38,772 nucleotides of DNA, taken from positions 1 to 38,772 of the forward strand of contig CANGJU010000011.1 in the NCBI GenBank assembly GCA_947453935.1. The letters run 5' to 3'. This DNA is from Bacteroidota bacterium. GTDB lineage: Bacteria > Bacteroidota > Bacteroidia > AKYH767-A > OLB10. This document shows, one piece after another, positions 1 through 8,974 of the stretch (the stretch's first letter is position 1; each line of letters opens with the position of its first letter). The notes below the pieces were generated by a model. That model searched no databases. It was not told the DNA's origin and saw nothing but the letters and a program-made list of their open reading frames with translations. The translations under genes and the position numbers were made by a program.

Positions 1-60
1 ATGTCGGAAGCCGTGATGGAAGCCGTTGCAATGGCTTATGGCGAAGTAATTCACTTATAA
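1..60 (+). CDS. C-terminal fragment of an unidentified protein
   Basis: The window opens inside a reading frame that reads 19 residues (MSEAVMEAVAMAYGEVIHL) and stops at TAA 58-60. Its codon use looks coding, and an intrinsic terminator follows 24 bases later, which supports a real gene end. The ATG at position 1 is probably internal, because the upstream part is cut off. The visible tail is a short helix-like stretch with no motif that I can assign to a family, so the function is unknown. Confidence 0.55.
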   Translation: MSEAVMEAVAMAYGEVIHL

Positions 61-84
61 AAAAATAAATAATTAGTTGAAGAG

Positions 85-111
85 GGCTATCATAACATGA
101 TAGCCTTTTTT
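85..111 (+). terminator. Intrinsic terminator of the partial first gene
   Basis: A perfect 8-bp stem, GGCTATCA / TGATAGCC, with the 5-base loop TAACA is followed by six T. The last T of the run is part of the stop codon (110-112) of the convergent DUF4259 gene, so the two genes are packed tail to tail with no spare sequence. Confidence 0.85.
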
Positions 112-556
112 ATTGCAGTCGCTCAAGCAAATCATTCATCTCAGCAACCCATTCATCGTAGTGTTCGGATTCATTCCAGAATTCGAGGTATTCACAATGG
201 TCGGAAGTAAGTATTGTTTTGATTGCTTCGATTGCAAGTAAGCGCAAATCTTTATTTGAAAAATCTGAAAGCTCGTCCCAATCGGGATGGTTGATTTTTA
301 CTCCTTCGGTATATTCTCCTTCAAAATATTCTTGACCGGGAAAATGTTTTGAAATATTGCCCATTGATGCCGCAACTAATTCAGCTCCTAAAACAGCCTC
401 ACAGCACATTTCATATTCAGTATACTCCTGATAATCGTCGATGACAATACTAAATGCCGACCTGATATCATCGACCATTTTACCGCCATTTAATATTTCT
501 TCTAAGAGATCCATCGCATCTCTATCTTGAAATATTGAAACACCCCAGCAAGACAT
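110..556 (-). CDS. DUF4259 domain-containing protein
   Basis: A 148-residue acidic soluble protein. It opens with MSCWGVSIFQDRDAMD, the W-G-x-x-x-F-x-x-D-x-A-x-D pattern at the start of DUF4259 proteins, and the length fits that family. There is no signal peptide or membrane segment, so it should be cytoplasmic. The family has no established biochemical role and I assign none. The start codon lies one base after the stop of the upstream secreted-protein gene, so it is very likely co-transcribed as the last gene of the rlmD run. Confidence 0.75.
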   Translation of the reverse strand: MSCWGVSIFQDRDAMDLLEEILNGGKMVDDIRSAFSIVIDDYQEYTEYEMCCEAVLGAELVAASMGNISKHFPGQEYFEGEYTEGVKINHPDWDELSDFSNKDLRLLAIEAIKTILTSDHCEYLEFWNESEHYDEWVAEMNDLLERLQ

Positions 557-557
557 A

Positions 558-1142
558 TTAGTTACATTTTTTTAGTAGTTCAACAAAATTGGTCATGAGT
601 AAATTGCGCTCTTCAATAAAATCAGGCAGGCTGTTGTACAACACTGTTCTACCTGAGCGATTTAAAAAATTAAAATAAATCGATTCATTGTTATTCGTAA
701 AATAAACATAGGAGGCAATAGAAACAGCTGAGTCAATTTCAGTTTTCGTATATCCATAAAAGTTATAGCCTTTCAAATTTAACGTATCTAATTTTTGACT
801 AACATGCTTAGTGCTTTGCAACAACAATTTATAATTATCGACAATAATTGCCTTATCTAATTCATACGCAGAAGAATCAGAAACTTCGATTTTGATAAAT
901 AAAGAAGGCGCTTTATCAGCAGTTGTGAAATGCAACTTATAATTATCAATGTTTGATACTTCTTCTAAGCCATTACTCGTTTTTAAGTACTTAGATTTTT
1001 TTGTCCCTACCCCATAATGATCGAAACGAAGAAAAAGAAAATCCTTATTCCCTTTAAAATTTTCGAGGCAACGAATAGTATTTGACTGCGCAGAGACATT
1101 CAAACAAAACAAAACCAGTAAAGCACAAATAACATTTTTCAT
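558..1142 (-). CDS. Hypothetical secreted protein
   Basis: A 194-residue protein with an N-terminal signal peptide (MKNVICALLVLFCLNVSAQ, cleavage probably after SAQ). There is no lipobox cysteine and no T9SS tail, so it is probably periplasmic. The mature part is a mixed Lys/Asp/Asn-rich domain with many aromatics (FLFLRFDHYG, YNFYGYTKTE, VYFTNN), which suggests a beta-rich fold. I do not recognise the family. It sits 6 bases downstream of rlmD and 1 base upstream of the DUF4259 gene, as the middle gene of a minus-strand operon. Confidence 0.7.
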   Translation of the reverse strand: MKNVICALLVLFCLNVSAQSNTIRCLENFKGNKDFLFLRFDHYGVGTKKSKYLKTSNGLEEVSNIDNYKLHFTTADKAPSLFIKIEVSDSSAYELDKAIIVDNYKLLLQSTKHVSQKLDTLNLKGYNFYGYTKTEIDSAVSIASYVYFTNNNESIYFNFLNRSGRTVLYNSLPDFIEERNLLMTNFVELLKKCN

Positions 1143-1148
1143 TCTTAA

Positions 1149-2546
1149 TTATTCTATCAATTCCAGCAAAGTAACATTTTCTACGTGTGCTGTATGAGGG
1201 AACATATCGACAGGTTGCAATTTTACTACTTTATATTTCTCACTAAGCATTTCAAGATCGCGGGCTTGCGTTGCAGGATTACAACTAACATAAACAATTT
1301 TTTTACATGCTACTTTCAATAATTGCTTTACTACATCCTGATGCATTCCTACGCGCGGAGGATCGGTTATAATCACATCTGGTCTTCCATTCTGCTCCAT
1401 AAAATCATCCGTTAATAAATCCTTCATATCGCCTGCATAAAACACTGTATTACTAACGCCGTTAATTTTTGAATTAACATTTGCATCATCAATCGCTTCT
1501 TTCACATATTCGATACCCACCACTTTTTTAGATTGATGTGCAACGAAGTTGGCAATAGTTCCTGTACCTGTATATAAGTCATACACAACTTCATTACCAT
1601 GTAGTCCTGCAAATTCGCGAGCCACCTGGTAAAGTACTAACGCCTGCTTACCATTGGTTTGGAAAAAGGATTTTGGACCAATACGAAAAGTCAAATTTTC
1701 CATTTGCTCTTCGATATATTCCTTTCCATGATAACAATGAATTTCCTGATCATGAATAGTATCGTTGGCTTTATTGTTTATCACATATAACAACGAAGTT
1801 ATCTGCGGAAAATTATTCTTCAGATGCTCTAACAATCCATTTAACTTGCCATCCTCATCCTGATAAACCATCACAATCACCATCAGTCCACCGATGGTCG
1901 TATTACGAATGATTAATCCTCTCATCATTCCCTCACGCTTACGAATATTCATAAACGGCATTTCATTATCAACGCAATACTTACGTACGCTTAAACGAAT
2001 ATCGTTTGATGGATCTGCTTGCAAATAACATTGACTTATATCCAGTACTTTGTCAAACTTTCCTGGAATATGAAATCCGAGTCCAGGTTCGAAGGCAGGC
2101 TCATCTACATTCATTTCTTCACGTGTAAGCCATTTTCTATCTGCAAAACTATAATCAAGTTTGTTGCGATAAAAAGTTTGCTCCGCACTGCCGATGATTG
2201 GAAGAATATTCGGATTTTCTAATTTACCGATTCGAGTCATTGCATCTTCCACTTGTTTTTGCTTAAATCGAAGTTGCATGTTATAAGAAAAATGTTGCCA
2301 CTTACAACCACCACATGTACCAAAATGATTACAAACAGGAGTTGTTCTTTCTGCTGAAGGTTGAACAATCAAATGAACACTTCCTTCAAAAAACGATTTA
2401 TGTTTTTTACGAATTTTCACATTAACAATATCGCCAGGCACTGCCTTATCGATAAAGATGACTATACCCTCATTTTTACAAACTGCTTTTCCTTCATCAG
2501 CGATATCAATCACCTCTAAATTTTCAATTATATCTCCTGGCTTCAT
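1149..2546 (-). CDS. rlmD: 23S rRNA (uracil-5-)-methyltransferase RlmD/RumA family
   Basis: A 465-residue SAM-dependent RNA m5U methyltransferase, most like RlmD, which methylates U1939 of 23S rRNA in E. coli. The order is an N-terminal TRAM-like beta domain (about 1-62), a [4Fe-4S] cluster motif C72-x5-C78-x2-C81 with the fourth ligand probably C173, and a C-terminal Rossmann fold. The Rossmann part carries the SAM loop VYDLYTGTGT, the motif TDPPR, the catalytic cysteine C422 in VSCNPAT and a probable general base E456 in HVENV. Length and motif order fit the family. RlmD and the related RlmCD types cannot be separated by eye, so the target uridine is inferred. It is the first gene of a minus-strand run; its start region is shared with the divergent cargo gene. 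Confidence 0.92.
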   Translation of the reverse strand: MKPGDIIENLEVIDIADEGKAVCKNEGIVIFIDKAVPGDIVNVKIRKKHKSFFEGSVHLIVQPSAERTTPVCNHFGTCGGCKWQHFSYNMQLRFKQKQVEDAMTRIGKLENPNILPIIGSAEQTFYRNKLDYSFADRKWLTREEMNVDEPAFEPGLGFHIPGKFDKVLDISQCYLQADPSNDIRLSVRKYCVDNEMPFMNIRKREGMMRGLIIRNTTIGGLMVIVMVYQDEDGKLNGLLEHLKNNFPQITSLLYVINNKANDTIHDQEIHCYHGKEYIEEQMENLTFRIGPKSFFQTNGKQALVLYQVAREFAGLHGNEVVYDLYTGTGTIANFVAHQSKKVVGIEYVKEAIDDANVNSKINGVSNTVFYAGDMKDLLTDDFMEQNGRPDVIITDPPRVGMHQDVVKQLLKVACKKIVYVSCNPATQARDLEMLSEKYKVVKLQPVDMFPHTAHVENVTLLELIE

Positions 2547-2574
2547 ATTATTTTTTTACGGAGATAAAAATAGG

Positions 2575-2582
2575 TAACTTTG
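2575..2582 (+). promoter_or_regulatory. Predicted -7 box for the T9SS type B cargo gene
   Basis: TAACTTTG matches the Bacteroidota -7 consensus TAnnTTTG and lies 21 bases before the ATG at 2604. On the other strand a near match, TATTTTTA (2572 to 2565), could serve rlmD, so the divergent promoters would nearly overlap. The call rests on consensus matching only. Confidence 0.45.
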
Positions 2583-2603
2583 AGCTGCCTTTACCCCTAA
2601 TAA

Positions 2604-4970
2604 ATGAAAAAACTTTCGTTGTTATTTCTTTTTGTTTTAGTGAGCAGTTGTGCTTTTTCTTTGCATATTGCTGGTGGGGACCTTACGACGAAGTACTTAG
2701 GCAATAATAATTTTGAAATCGATTTAGTTCTTTACCGCGATTGTTCTAATCCTCAAGGTTCTCCGTTTGATCAAAATATTACAATAGGAATTTTTAATGC
2801 AGATGATAATTCGTTGTATGATACAATTCACTTAGACTTAGGGACTATTCAAGCATTGTCCTACTCAGGCCCTGGTTGTGTGGCTCCGCCATCGGTATGC
2901 ATGCAAAAAGGAATTTATACACGATCAGTTCAATTGCCTAATAGACCGCTAGGTTATTATTTAGTTTGGGAACGATGCTGCAGAAATACAACCGTAGTCA
3001 ATATTCAAAATCCAAGTCAGGCAGGTATGGCCTTTTATTGTTCAATACCAGACCCTGCGTTACAAAGTTCGAGTCCTGAGTTTACTGTACCACCTCTGCC
3101 CTACGTTTGTTCGCAATCTTATTTCAAACTACCATTTACGGCCATTGATGCAGACGGCGACTCGCTCGTCTATACTTTCACCTCACCACTTGAAGGTGGA
3201 CATACATCATCAGGAACACCGAATCCCTTTAGTCCTTCGGCAGGAAACCAAATTCCACAGCCGGTACCCTACACATCATGTACCTGGCTACCACCCTATT
3301 CATTAAACAGCATTTGCGGAACTACGATGCCGTTAGTTATAAACCGACAAACAGGATTAGCCGAGGGACAAACAGATGGAACGGGATTATATGCAATGGC
3401 TGTTAGTGTAAAAGAATACCGTAATGGAGTTCAGATTGGCGAAATCAGAAGAGAAATTGAAATTACAGCTATTCCATGTAGTGGGAACACTGCACCTAAT
3501 TTATCTGCCAATGTGATTGATAAAAACTATGAATTATATGCAGGAGATAATTTATGTTTTAATGTCACTGCCAATGATCCGAACGGCGATTCATTATTTT
3601 TAAATTACTCAGGAGAAATATTCGCTAATACTCCGAACACAACTATTCAAGCACCTTATGCTGTTAGTTATGATACAGTTGGACAATCATCGGTAAGTAC
3701 TACATTTTGCTGGAACACGTCCTGCGATCAAGGAAGAGATTCAGCTTATATTATTACATATGAATTATCAGACAATGGATGTCCACTACCTCTTACGTCC
3801 ATTGGCAAATTTTCGATACTTGTCAAGCCAACACCAATAATTGCACAGCAAAATTTATTGTGTCTTCAAGCAACGGATAAAAACACCATTGCAATTACAA
3901 TTGCAAACGACAATACAATTATTAATCGCCTGTTCAGCTATTTTACTATTTACAGGAGCACTAACGGAGGGGCATTTACGCCAATAATTAATGTTCCAAA
4001 AGCAGTAACGCTATACGACTCAGCTGCAATAGACAATCTTACAAACCAATATTGCTATTGCATTACAGGAACTAATCGCTGTGGTATTGAAGGTCCTGTT
4101 TCAGATACCTTATGCAGTGGTGATAGCAGCTTTGTGAAAATCCCAGAGCTAATAACAGTGACCGTTCCTGAGCATGACAAAATAAATATCACCTGGAAAA
4201 ACAACCCTGATTTTTATTCTTCAACCTTGCATATCCAACGCAAACTAAGTTGTGATACTTGTAGCTGGGAAGAAATAGCGCAACTAAAAAATTACAATGC
4301 CGACAACTTTAACGATGAAAAAGTTTACACCAACGAAACTTCTTATTGCTATAAAATTTATGTGACAGATGAATGTGAGAACATATTCCCTCCATGCCAG
4401 GAACAGTGCAGTATATTATTAGAAGGCGAAGAATATCCTTATGAGCATCGATTAAACTGGAACGAATATATTAACTGGAATAATCAGGTTGCTGGTTATT
4501 ATATTGAAAGATCAGAGCAAACATTTGGATTGCCTTATTCTGATTTGTTTATGAATTCAACATCAACATTAGAATTTTTAGATGATGATTTACCACTTAA
4601 AAATGGCGTTTTTCATTATCGAATTCGAGCTGAAGAAAATCAAGGAGGGAACAATGCAACTAGCTACTCGAACGAAATTGAATTAATTCAAAAACCAATA
4701 TTGTTTTTACCAAATGCCTTTTCTCCTAATGAAGATGACTTGAATGAAGTTTGGAAGGCACAAGGTGCTTTTATAAAAGACTACACGCTACTATTACTAA
4801 ATCGCTGGTCGCAATTAATTTTTGAAAGTCACTCGATTGAAGACACCTGGAATGGTAAATACAAAAATGTAGACGTACCACAGGGTGTTTACTTTTACCG
4901 ACTTCGTTATTCGGGTTACGACTTAAGGACCGTTTACGAGAAACTAGGTACTATTACCGTTATTCGATAG
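2604..4970 (+). CDS. T9SS type B (gliding-motility-associated C-terminal domain) secreted protein
   Basis: A 788-residue surface or secreted protein. A signal peptide (about 1-19) is followed by the start HIAGGDLTTKY, which is common in large Bacteroidota exoproteins. After it come a Cys-rich beta-sandwich region (about 20-290), Ig/cadherin-like parts with DPNGDSL and DADGDSL motifs, and fibronectin-like modules (about 410-690). The last 85 or so residues are the CHU_C/type B sorting domain: LPNAFSPNEDDLNEVW, then LLNRWSQLIFES, TWNGKY and PQGVYFYRLRY. That domain directs export through the type IX system across the outer membrane. The many paired cysteines fit an extracellular protein. Ligand and role are unknown. 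It is a single gene with its own promoter and no clear terminator before rocD. Confidence 0.88.
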   Translation: MKKLSLLFLFVLVSSCAFSLHIAGGDLTTKYLGNNNFEIDLVLYRDCSNPQGSPFDQNITIGIFNADDNSLYDTIHLDLGTIQALSYSGPGCVAPPSVCMQKGIYTRSVQLPNRPLGYYLVWERCCRNTTVVNIQNPSQAGMAFYCSIPDPALQSSSPEFTVPPLPYVCSQSYFKLPFTAIDADGDSLVYTFTSPLEGGHTSSGTPNPFSPSAGNQIPQPVPYTSCTWLPPYSLNSICGTTMPLVINRQTGLAEGQTDGTGLYAMAVSVKEYRNGVQIGEIRREIEITAIPCSGNTAPNLSANVIDKNYELYAGDNLCFNVTANDPNGDSLFLNYSGEIFANTPNTTIQAPYAVSYDTVGQSSVSTTFCWNTSCDQGRDSAYIITYELSDNGCPLPLTSIGKFSILVKPTPIIAQQNLLCLQATDKNTIAITIANDNTIINRLFSYFTIYRSTNGGAFTPIINVPKAVTLYDSAAIDNLTNQYCYCITGTNRCGIEGPVSDTLCSGDSSFVKIPELITVTVPEHDKINITWKNNPDFYSSTLHIQRKLSCDTCSWEEIAQLKNYNADNFNDEKVYTNETSYCYKIYVTDECENIFPPCQEQCSILLEGEEYPYEHRLNWNEYINWNNQVAGYYIERSEQTFGLPYSDLFMNSTSTLEFLDDDLPLKNGVFHYRIRAEENQGGNNATSYSNEIELIQKPILFLPNAFSPNEDDLNEVWKAQGAFIKDYTLLLLNRWSQLIFESHSIEDTWNGKYKNVDVPQGVYFYRLRYSGYDLRTVYEKLGTITVIR

Positions 4971-5002
4971 TCGCCTCTGTTTACTTTCGCCTTATAAAAC
5001 CC

Positions 5003-5010
5003 TATCTTTG
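5003..5010 (+). promoter_or_regulatory. Predicted -7 box for ornithine aminotransferase
   Basis: TATCTTTG is a full match to TAnnTTTG, 17 bases before the ATG at 5028. A TTTAC stretch at about 4980-4984 lies at the right distance for the -33 element. With no hairpin after the preceding gene, this box argues for independent transcription of rocD. Confidence 0.55.
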
Positions 5011-5027
5011 CAACAATTACTTGAATT

Positions 5028-6257
5028 ATGAATACGAATATTACATCAAGCCTAAGTGAAGAAGCTATTCACCTCGAAGATAAATACGGAGCACACAACT
5101 ACCATCCAATTCCAGTTGTTTTAACAAAGGGAGAAGGTGTTTATGTATGGGATGTTGATGGAAAAAGATATTTTGATTTTCTTTCTGCTTATTCTGCCGT
5201 TAACCAAGGACATTGTCATCCGAAGATAATTGCAGCAATGACAGAGCAAGCATCTAAACTTACATTAACATCAAGAGCATTTTACAATGATGTATTAGGC
5301 AAGTACGAAAAGTTCATGACTGAATTATTAGGCTATGACAAGTTACTTCCAATGAACACCGGTGTTGAAGGAGGCGAAACCGCAATCAAACTGGCTCGCA
5401 GATGGGGATATGAAGTTAAAGGCATCGAGAAAAATAAAGCTAAAATAATTTTTGCAGAAGGAAATTTTTGGGGAAGAACCTTAGCTGCTGTTTCATCATC
5501 GAATGATCCAAGCAGCTATAATGGATATGGTCCTTTTATGCCAGGATTTGAATTGATTCCTTATAACGATTTAGCAGCATTAGAAAATGTAATCAGTGAC
5601 CCAAATGTTGCTGCCTTTATGGTTGAGCCTATACAAGGTGAAGCAGGTGTTGTTGTTCCTCATGATGGATATTTGAAAGGCGTTTCTGAATTATGTAAAA
5701 AATACAATGTGCTTTTTATTGCTGATGAGGTTCAGACAGGAATAGCGCGAACAGGAAAAATGTTGGCTTGTGATCACGAGAATGTGAAGCCAGATATTTT
5801 AGTCCTAGGGAAAGCATTATCAGGAGGCACGATGCCAGTATCTGCTGTTTTAGCGAGCAACGAAATTATGTTGACCATTAAACCAGGTGAACACGGAAGT
5901 ACCTATGGTGGAAATCCGTTAGCATGCGCAGTTGCAATTGCGGCTATGCAGTTAGTTATAGACGAAAAACTATCAGAAAATGCTGAACGATTAGGAGAAG
6001 TATTGAGAGCTGGACTTCGTGAAATAAAATCAGACAGAGTTACAGCTGTTAGAGGAAAAGGATTGTTAAATGCAATTGTTATTCAAGAGAAGGATGGCAT
6101 TGATGCATGGGATGTATGTTTGAAATTAAAAGAACGCGGACTATTAGCTAAACCAACACACGGAGATATTATTCGTTTTGCGCCACCGCTTGTGATTAAC
6201 GAAGAACAACTGAAAGAGTGTATTCAGATAATTAAAGAGACCATCGAAAGTTTATAA
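5028..6257 (+). CDS. rocD: Ornithine--oxo-acid aminotransferase
   Basis: A 409-residue class III PLP-dependent aminotransferase. It should convert L-ornithine and 2-oxoglutarate to glutamate semialdehyde and glutamate, linking arginine and proline metabolism. Family marks include the opening [16 protein letters not shown], the acceptor region [12 protein letters not shown]233 in IADEVQTG (contacts the PLP pyridine nitrogen) and the Schiff-base lysine K262 in LGKALSGG, followed by the phosphate-binding STYGGNPLA. Length is normal and all key residues are present. The near full-length match to ornithine aminotransferases, rather than acetylornithine or GABA enzymes, rests on the N-terminal signature. 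The gene is followed by a bidirectional terminator. Confidence 0.93.
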   Translation: MNTNITSSLSEEAIHLEDKYGAHNYHPIPVVLTKGEGVYVWDVDGKRYFDFLSAYSAVNQGHCHPKIIAAMTEQASKLTLTSRAFYNDVLGKYEKFMTELLGYDKLLPMNTGVEGGETAIKLARRWGYEVKGIEKNKAKIIFAEGNFWGRTLAAVSSSNDPSSYNGYGPFMPGFELIPYNDLAALENVISDPNVAAFMVEPIQGEAGVVVPHDGYLKGVSELCKKYNVLFIADEVQTGIARTGKMLACDHENVKPDILVLGKALSGGTMPVSAVLASNEIMLTIKPGEHGSTYGGNPLACAVAIAAMQLVIDEKLSENAERLGEVLRAGLREIKSDRVTAVRGKGLLNAIVIQEKDGIDAWDVCLKLKERGLLAKPTHGDIIRFAPPLVINEEQLKECIQIIKETIESL

Positions 6258-6258
6258 A

Positions 6259-6292
6259 AAAATGTCCTGTAGTATTTACTTCAGGACGTTTT
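6259..6292. terminator. Bidirectional intrinsic terminator between rocD and the DUF4199 gene
   Basis: The inverted repeat AAAATGTCCTG / CAGGACGTTTT (6259-6269 and 6282-6292) pairs with one T-G wobble around a 12-base loop. It has T-rich sequence on the plus side and a run of A on the left side that reads as T on the minus strand, so it can end both convergent transcripts. Confidence 0.8.
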
Positions 6293-6317
6293 AGTTTACA
6301 ATAAATATTTTTCAGAA

Positions 6318-6824
6318 TTAAGCTATCTCATTAGGATTTGGCTTCTTCATTATGAAAGCCATAATTACAGCAACAAAGGAAGAAATGAACAATGATCCTA
6401 CTATTCCCATCAATAAGAAAAATTCAGCGGTTGTCCATTTTGCAGCCATCTTCATATTCTGATCAATCATTTGATCTGACATTCCTTTCTTCTGCATTTC
6501 TACCATAGCTTGATTCATAACAAAATCAATATAGCCGGTATCGATGAATTTAACCTGCACATAAAAGAAAATAGAAGATAGAACACCTCCTAAAACACCG
6601 ATAGATAGTCCTCCTTTAAATATTTTTGAGAAAGAAATGAACCCTTCATTTTCCGCCTTGAATTCTTTTACAAATTGACTAATAAAATAGGCTAACACCA
6701 GCAGGCTGATATAATTTAAATAATTTGCAGCGCTGGAACGGTTCAATTCTGTTACATACATTACTAACATCAACAGTATTGAAAACCCGCCGTAATAGAT
6801 TCCATAACTAACTTCTCTTTTCAT
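6318..6824 (-). CDS. DUF4199 family membrane protein
   Basis: A 168-residue integral membrane protein with four predicted transmembrane segments: about 10-26, 35-50, 70-92 and 133-158. It fits the Bacteroidota DUF4199 family in its start MKREVSYGIYYGG, the FKGGLSIGVLGG segment, the loop with the helix VDFVMNQ-like stretch before segment 4, and the C-terminal KKPNP. The function of the family is unknown. I chose the ATG at 6824: the open frame runs on to 7040, but that extension lies inside the divergent protease gene and does not resemble the family. Confidence 0.8.
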   Translation of the reverse strand: MKREVSYGIYYGGFSILLMLVMYVTELNRSSAANYLNYISLLVLAYFISQFVKEFKAENEGFISFSKIFKGGLSIGVLGGVLSSIFFYVQVKFIDTGYIDFVMNQAMVEMQKKGMSDQMIDQNMKMAAKWTTAEFFLLMGIVGSLFISSFVAVIMAFIMKKPNPNEIA

Positions 6825-6831
6825 AAGTTTG
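6824..6831 (+). promoter_or_regulatory. Predicted -7 box for the serine protease gene
   Basis: TAAGTTTG matches TAnnTTTG and lies 32 bases before the ATG at 6864. It overlaps the start codon of the divergent DUF4199 gene, so transcription of one could interfere with the other. The evidence is consensus matching only. Confidence 0.4.
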
Positions 6832-6863
6832 GGTGTTTTGATTTCGTATGTAAAAATAGAAAA

Positions 6864-7748
6864 ATGTTTGTAAGAGCAATTGAAGATGTAAGCAGGTTCA
6901 CAAAACCCATCCATAGTATTATGCGATTGTACCCAAGCAACCACGTGATGCCAGGATCGGCCACTTTGTTTTTTGTAAATGATAAGGGTGTTGCAATTAC
7001 CTGTAGACATGTAGCAGAACATATTCTTCAAGCTGAACAAATCAATCAGCAGTATTTGCTTTTTTCACAGAAGCGATTTCGTTTAAAGAACGATGAACAT
7101 TACAATAACAATCTAAAGGATATTGAAACTGAATTCAACTTCAGAGACAATTCTATTGTACAAATGAAGCAAAGCTTCTTAGGTTGTTTTGATAAAATTA
7201 CCTCGCTAGATTGTCACATGCATCCTTCGCAGGATTTAGCAATTCTTGTATTCAAAGGATTTACAAAAACTTTATATCAAGGGTACGCTCGATTTAAATC
7301 GGATGACAATGATATACGCCAAGGCAAACAGCTTTGTCGCTTAGGGTTTCCTTTTCCTGAATTCAACAATTTCAAGTACAATTACAAAACAGATGAAATT
7401 GAATGGACCAAAGAAGGAAATCCATGGTCGCCGAGTTTCCCAATTGAAGGTATTGTTACGCGTATGCTGGCACCGAACGGAAAAATCGTTGGTATAGAAA
7501 TGAGCTCTCCAGGACTAAGAGGTCAGAGTGGTGGACCATTATTCGATCACGAAGGAGTAATTTATGGAATGCAGAGTTCTACTAAACATCTACATTTAGG
7601 CTTTGATTTGGTTGATTATGAAATTCCGTTTGGCAGCGAGGTAAAGAAAGTCAGCAATTCTCCCTTTTTACACGTAGGCCAATGTGTGCATGTATCCGTT
7701 ATAAAAGACTTTTTGCGAATGCATCAGGTTGAATTCTTCGAAGATTAA
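6864..7748 (+). CDS. Trypsin-like serine protease without signal peptide
   Basis: A 294-residue chymotrypsin-fold protein. The likely catalytic triad is H49 in ITCRHV, D124 in SQDLAIL and S222 in GQSGGPLF. The GxSGGPLF context and the following VIYGMQ strand are typical of trypsin-like proteases. There is no N-terminal hydrophobic signal, no lipobox, no membrane segment and no PDZ domain, so it is predicted to be cytoplasmic and not a DegP/HtrA enzyme. The insert between His and Asp (about 60-115) is charged and specific to this protein. Substrate and role are unknown. It is a single gene between the divergent DUF4199 gene and ychF. Confidence 0.75.
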   Translation: MFVRAIEDVSRFTKPIHSIMRLYPSNHVMPGSATLFFVNDKGVAITCRHVAEHILQAEQINQQYLLFSQKRFRLKNDEHYNNNLKDIETEFNFRDNSIVQMKQSFLGCFDKITSLDCHMHPSQDLAILVFKGFTKTLYQGYARFKSDDNDIRQGKQLCRLGFPFPEFNNFKYNYKTDEIEWTKEGNPWSPSFPIEGIVTRMLAPNGKIVGIEMSSPGLRGQSGGPLFDHEGVIYGMQSSTKHLHLGFDLVDYEIPFGSEVKKVSNSPFLHVGQCVHVSVIKDFLRMHQVEFFED

Positions 7749-7812
7749 AATCAAAACTGCTTAAAGTCCTTTTTAGAGATAAAATAAGGGCTGATTATTC
7801 CGTTTTTTAAAT

Positions 7813-7820
7813 TATTTTTG
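7813..7820 (+). promoter_or_regulatory. Predicted -7 box for ychF
   Basis: TATTTTTG matches TAnnTTTG and lies 19 bases before the ATG at 7840. No -33 element is clear. Confidence 0.5.
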
Positions 7821-7839
7821 CAGACTTAAAATTTGAATC

Positions 7840-8940
7840 ATGGGATTAAAATGTGGGATAGTTGGATTGCCTAATGTTGGAAAATCGACTTTATTTAATT
7901 GTTTATCGAATGCAAAGGCTGTTGCAGCCAATTTCCCATTCTGTACAATAGAACCAAACATTGGCGTAATTACAGTACCAGACGACCGACTTAATGAGCT
8001 TGAGCGATTAGTAAAGCCACAAAGAGTAGTTCCTACAACAGTGGAGATTGTAGATATCGCGGGACTTGTTCGTGGTGCAAGCAAAGGCGAAGGATTAGGA
8101 AATCAGTTCTTAGGAAACATCCGAGAGTGTGATGCTATTTTGCATGTGCTCCGTTGCTTCGATGACCCTAATGTTGTACATGTTGATGGGCAGGTAAATC
8201 CTGTAAGAGATAAAGAAACCATCGACATCGAATTACAATTAAAAGATTTAGAAACGATAGAGAAAAGAATGCAGCGAATTGAGAAGGCTGCAAAAGTAGG
8301 TACCGATAAAGATGCTAAAAAAACATTCGAAATTTATCTGACCTTAAAAGCACATTTAGAAAAAGGATTGTCGGCACGTTCGGCACCATTATCTGAAGAA
8401 GAATGGAAGATAGTAGATGATTTAATGTTGTTAACTACCAAGCCCGTGCTTTATGTTTGTAATGTTGACGAAGGTTCTGTGGTAAACGGAAACGAACATG
8501 TAAACGCAGTACGCAATGCTATTCAAGGTGAGAACGCAGATATATTAATTATTGCTGCAGCAATTGAAGCCGATATTTCACAATTAGAAAGCTTCGAAGA
8601 TAGAAAAGCATTTTTGGATGATTTAGGATTAACTGAGTCAGGCGTTGCGAAATTGATTAAGACGGCTTATCAATTATTAAAACTTCAAACCTATTTTACT
8701 GCTGGTGAAAAAGAAGTTCGTGCATGGACAATTCATCAAGGCATGACAGCACCACAGGCGGCGAGTGTAATTCATACAGATTTCGAAAAAGGATTTATCA
8801 GAGCAGAGGTAATTCATTATGATGATTTCTTGAAGTATGGTTCTGAATCAGGCTGTCGAGATGCAGGTAAGTTAGCGGTAGAGGGAAAAGAATACATTGT
8901 ACAGGATGGCGACTTAATGCATTTCAGATTTAACGTATAA
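7840..8940 (+). CDS. ychF: Redox-regulated ATPase YchF (Obg family)
   Basis: A 366-residue TRAFAC-class P-loop NTPase that binds ATP rather than GTP and associates with ribosomes; in E. coli it acts in stress and redox response. The G1 loop is GLPNVGKST (9-17), then FPFCTIEPN, the G3 motif DIAGLVRGASKGEGLGN, and a coiled-coil insert of about residues 125-200. In place of the GTP-specific NKxD it has the YchF-type YVCNVDE. The C-terminal TGS domain (about 280-366) contains FTAGEKEVRAWTI and DGDLMHFRFNV. Length and motifs are canonical. A 34-base gap separates it from yebC with no terminator, so co-transcription is likely. Confidence 0.96.
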   Translation: MGLKCGIVGLPNVGKSTLFNCLSNAKAVAANFPFCTIEPNIGVITVPDDRLNELERLVKPQRVVPTTVEIVDIAGLVRGASKGEGLGNQFLGNIRECDAILHVLRCFDDPNVVHVDGQVNPVRDKETIDIELQLKDLETIEKRMQRIEKAAKVGTDKDAKKTFEIYLTLKAHLEKGLSARSAPLSEEEWKIVDDLMLLTTKPVLYVCNVDEGSVVNGNEHVNAVRNAIQGENADILIIAAAIEADISQLESFEDRKAFLDDLGLTESGVAKLIKTAYQLLKLQTYFTAGEKEVRAWTIHQGMTAPQAASVIHTDFEKGFIRAEVIHYDDFLKYGSESGCRDAGKLAVEGKEYIVQDGDLMHFRFNV

Positions 8941-8974
8941 ACAATTATATTTAACCTTATAAATTCAGTTCACA

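Noticed and set aside
6825-7040. N-terminal extension of the DUF4199 reading frame (72 further residues)
   Set aside because: It overlaps the start of the divergent protease gene, has no family resemblance, and a good ATG with family-like sequence exists at 6824.
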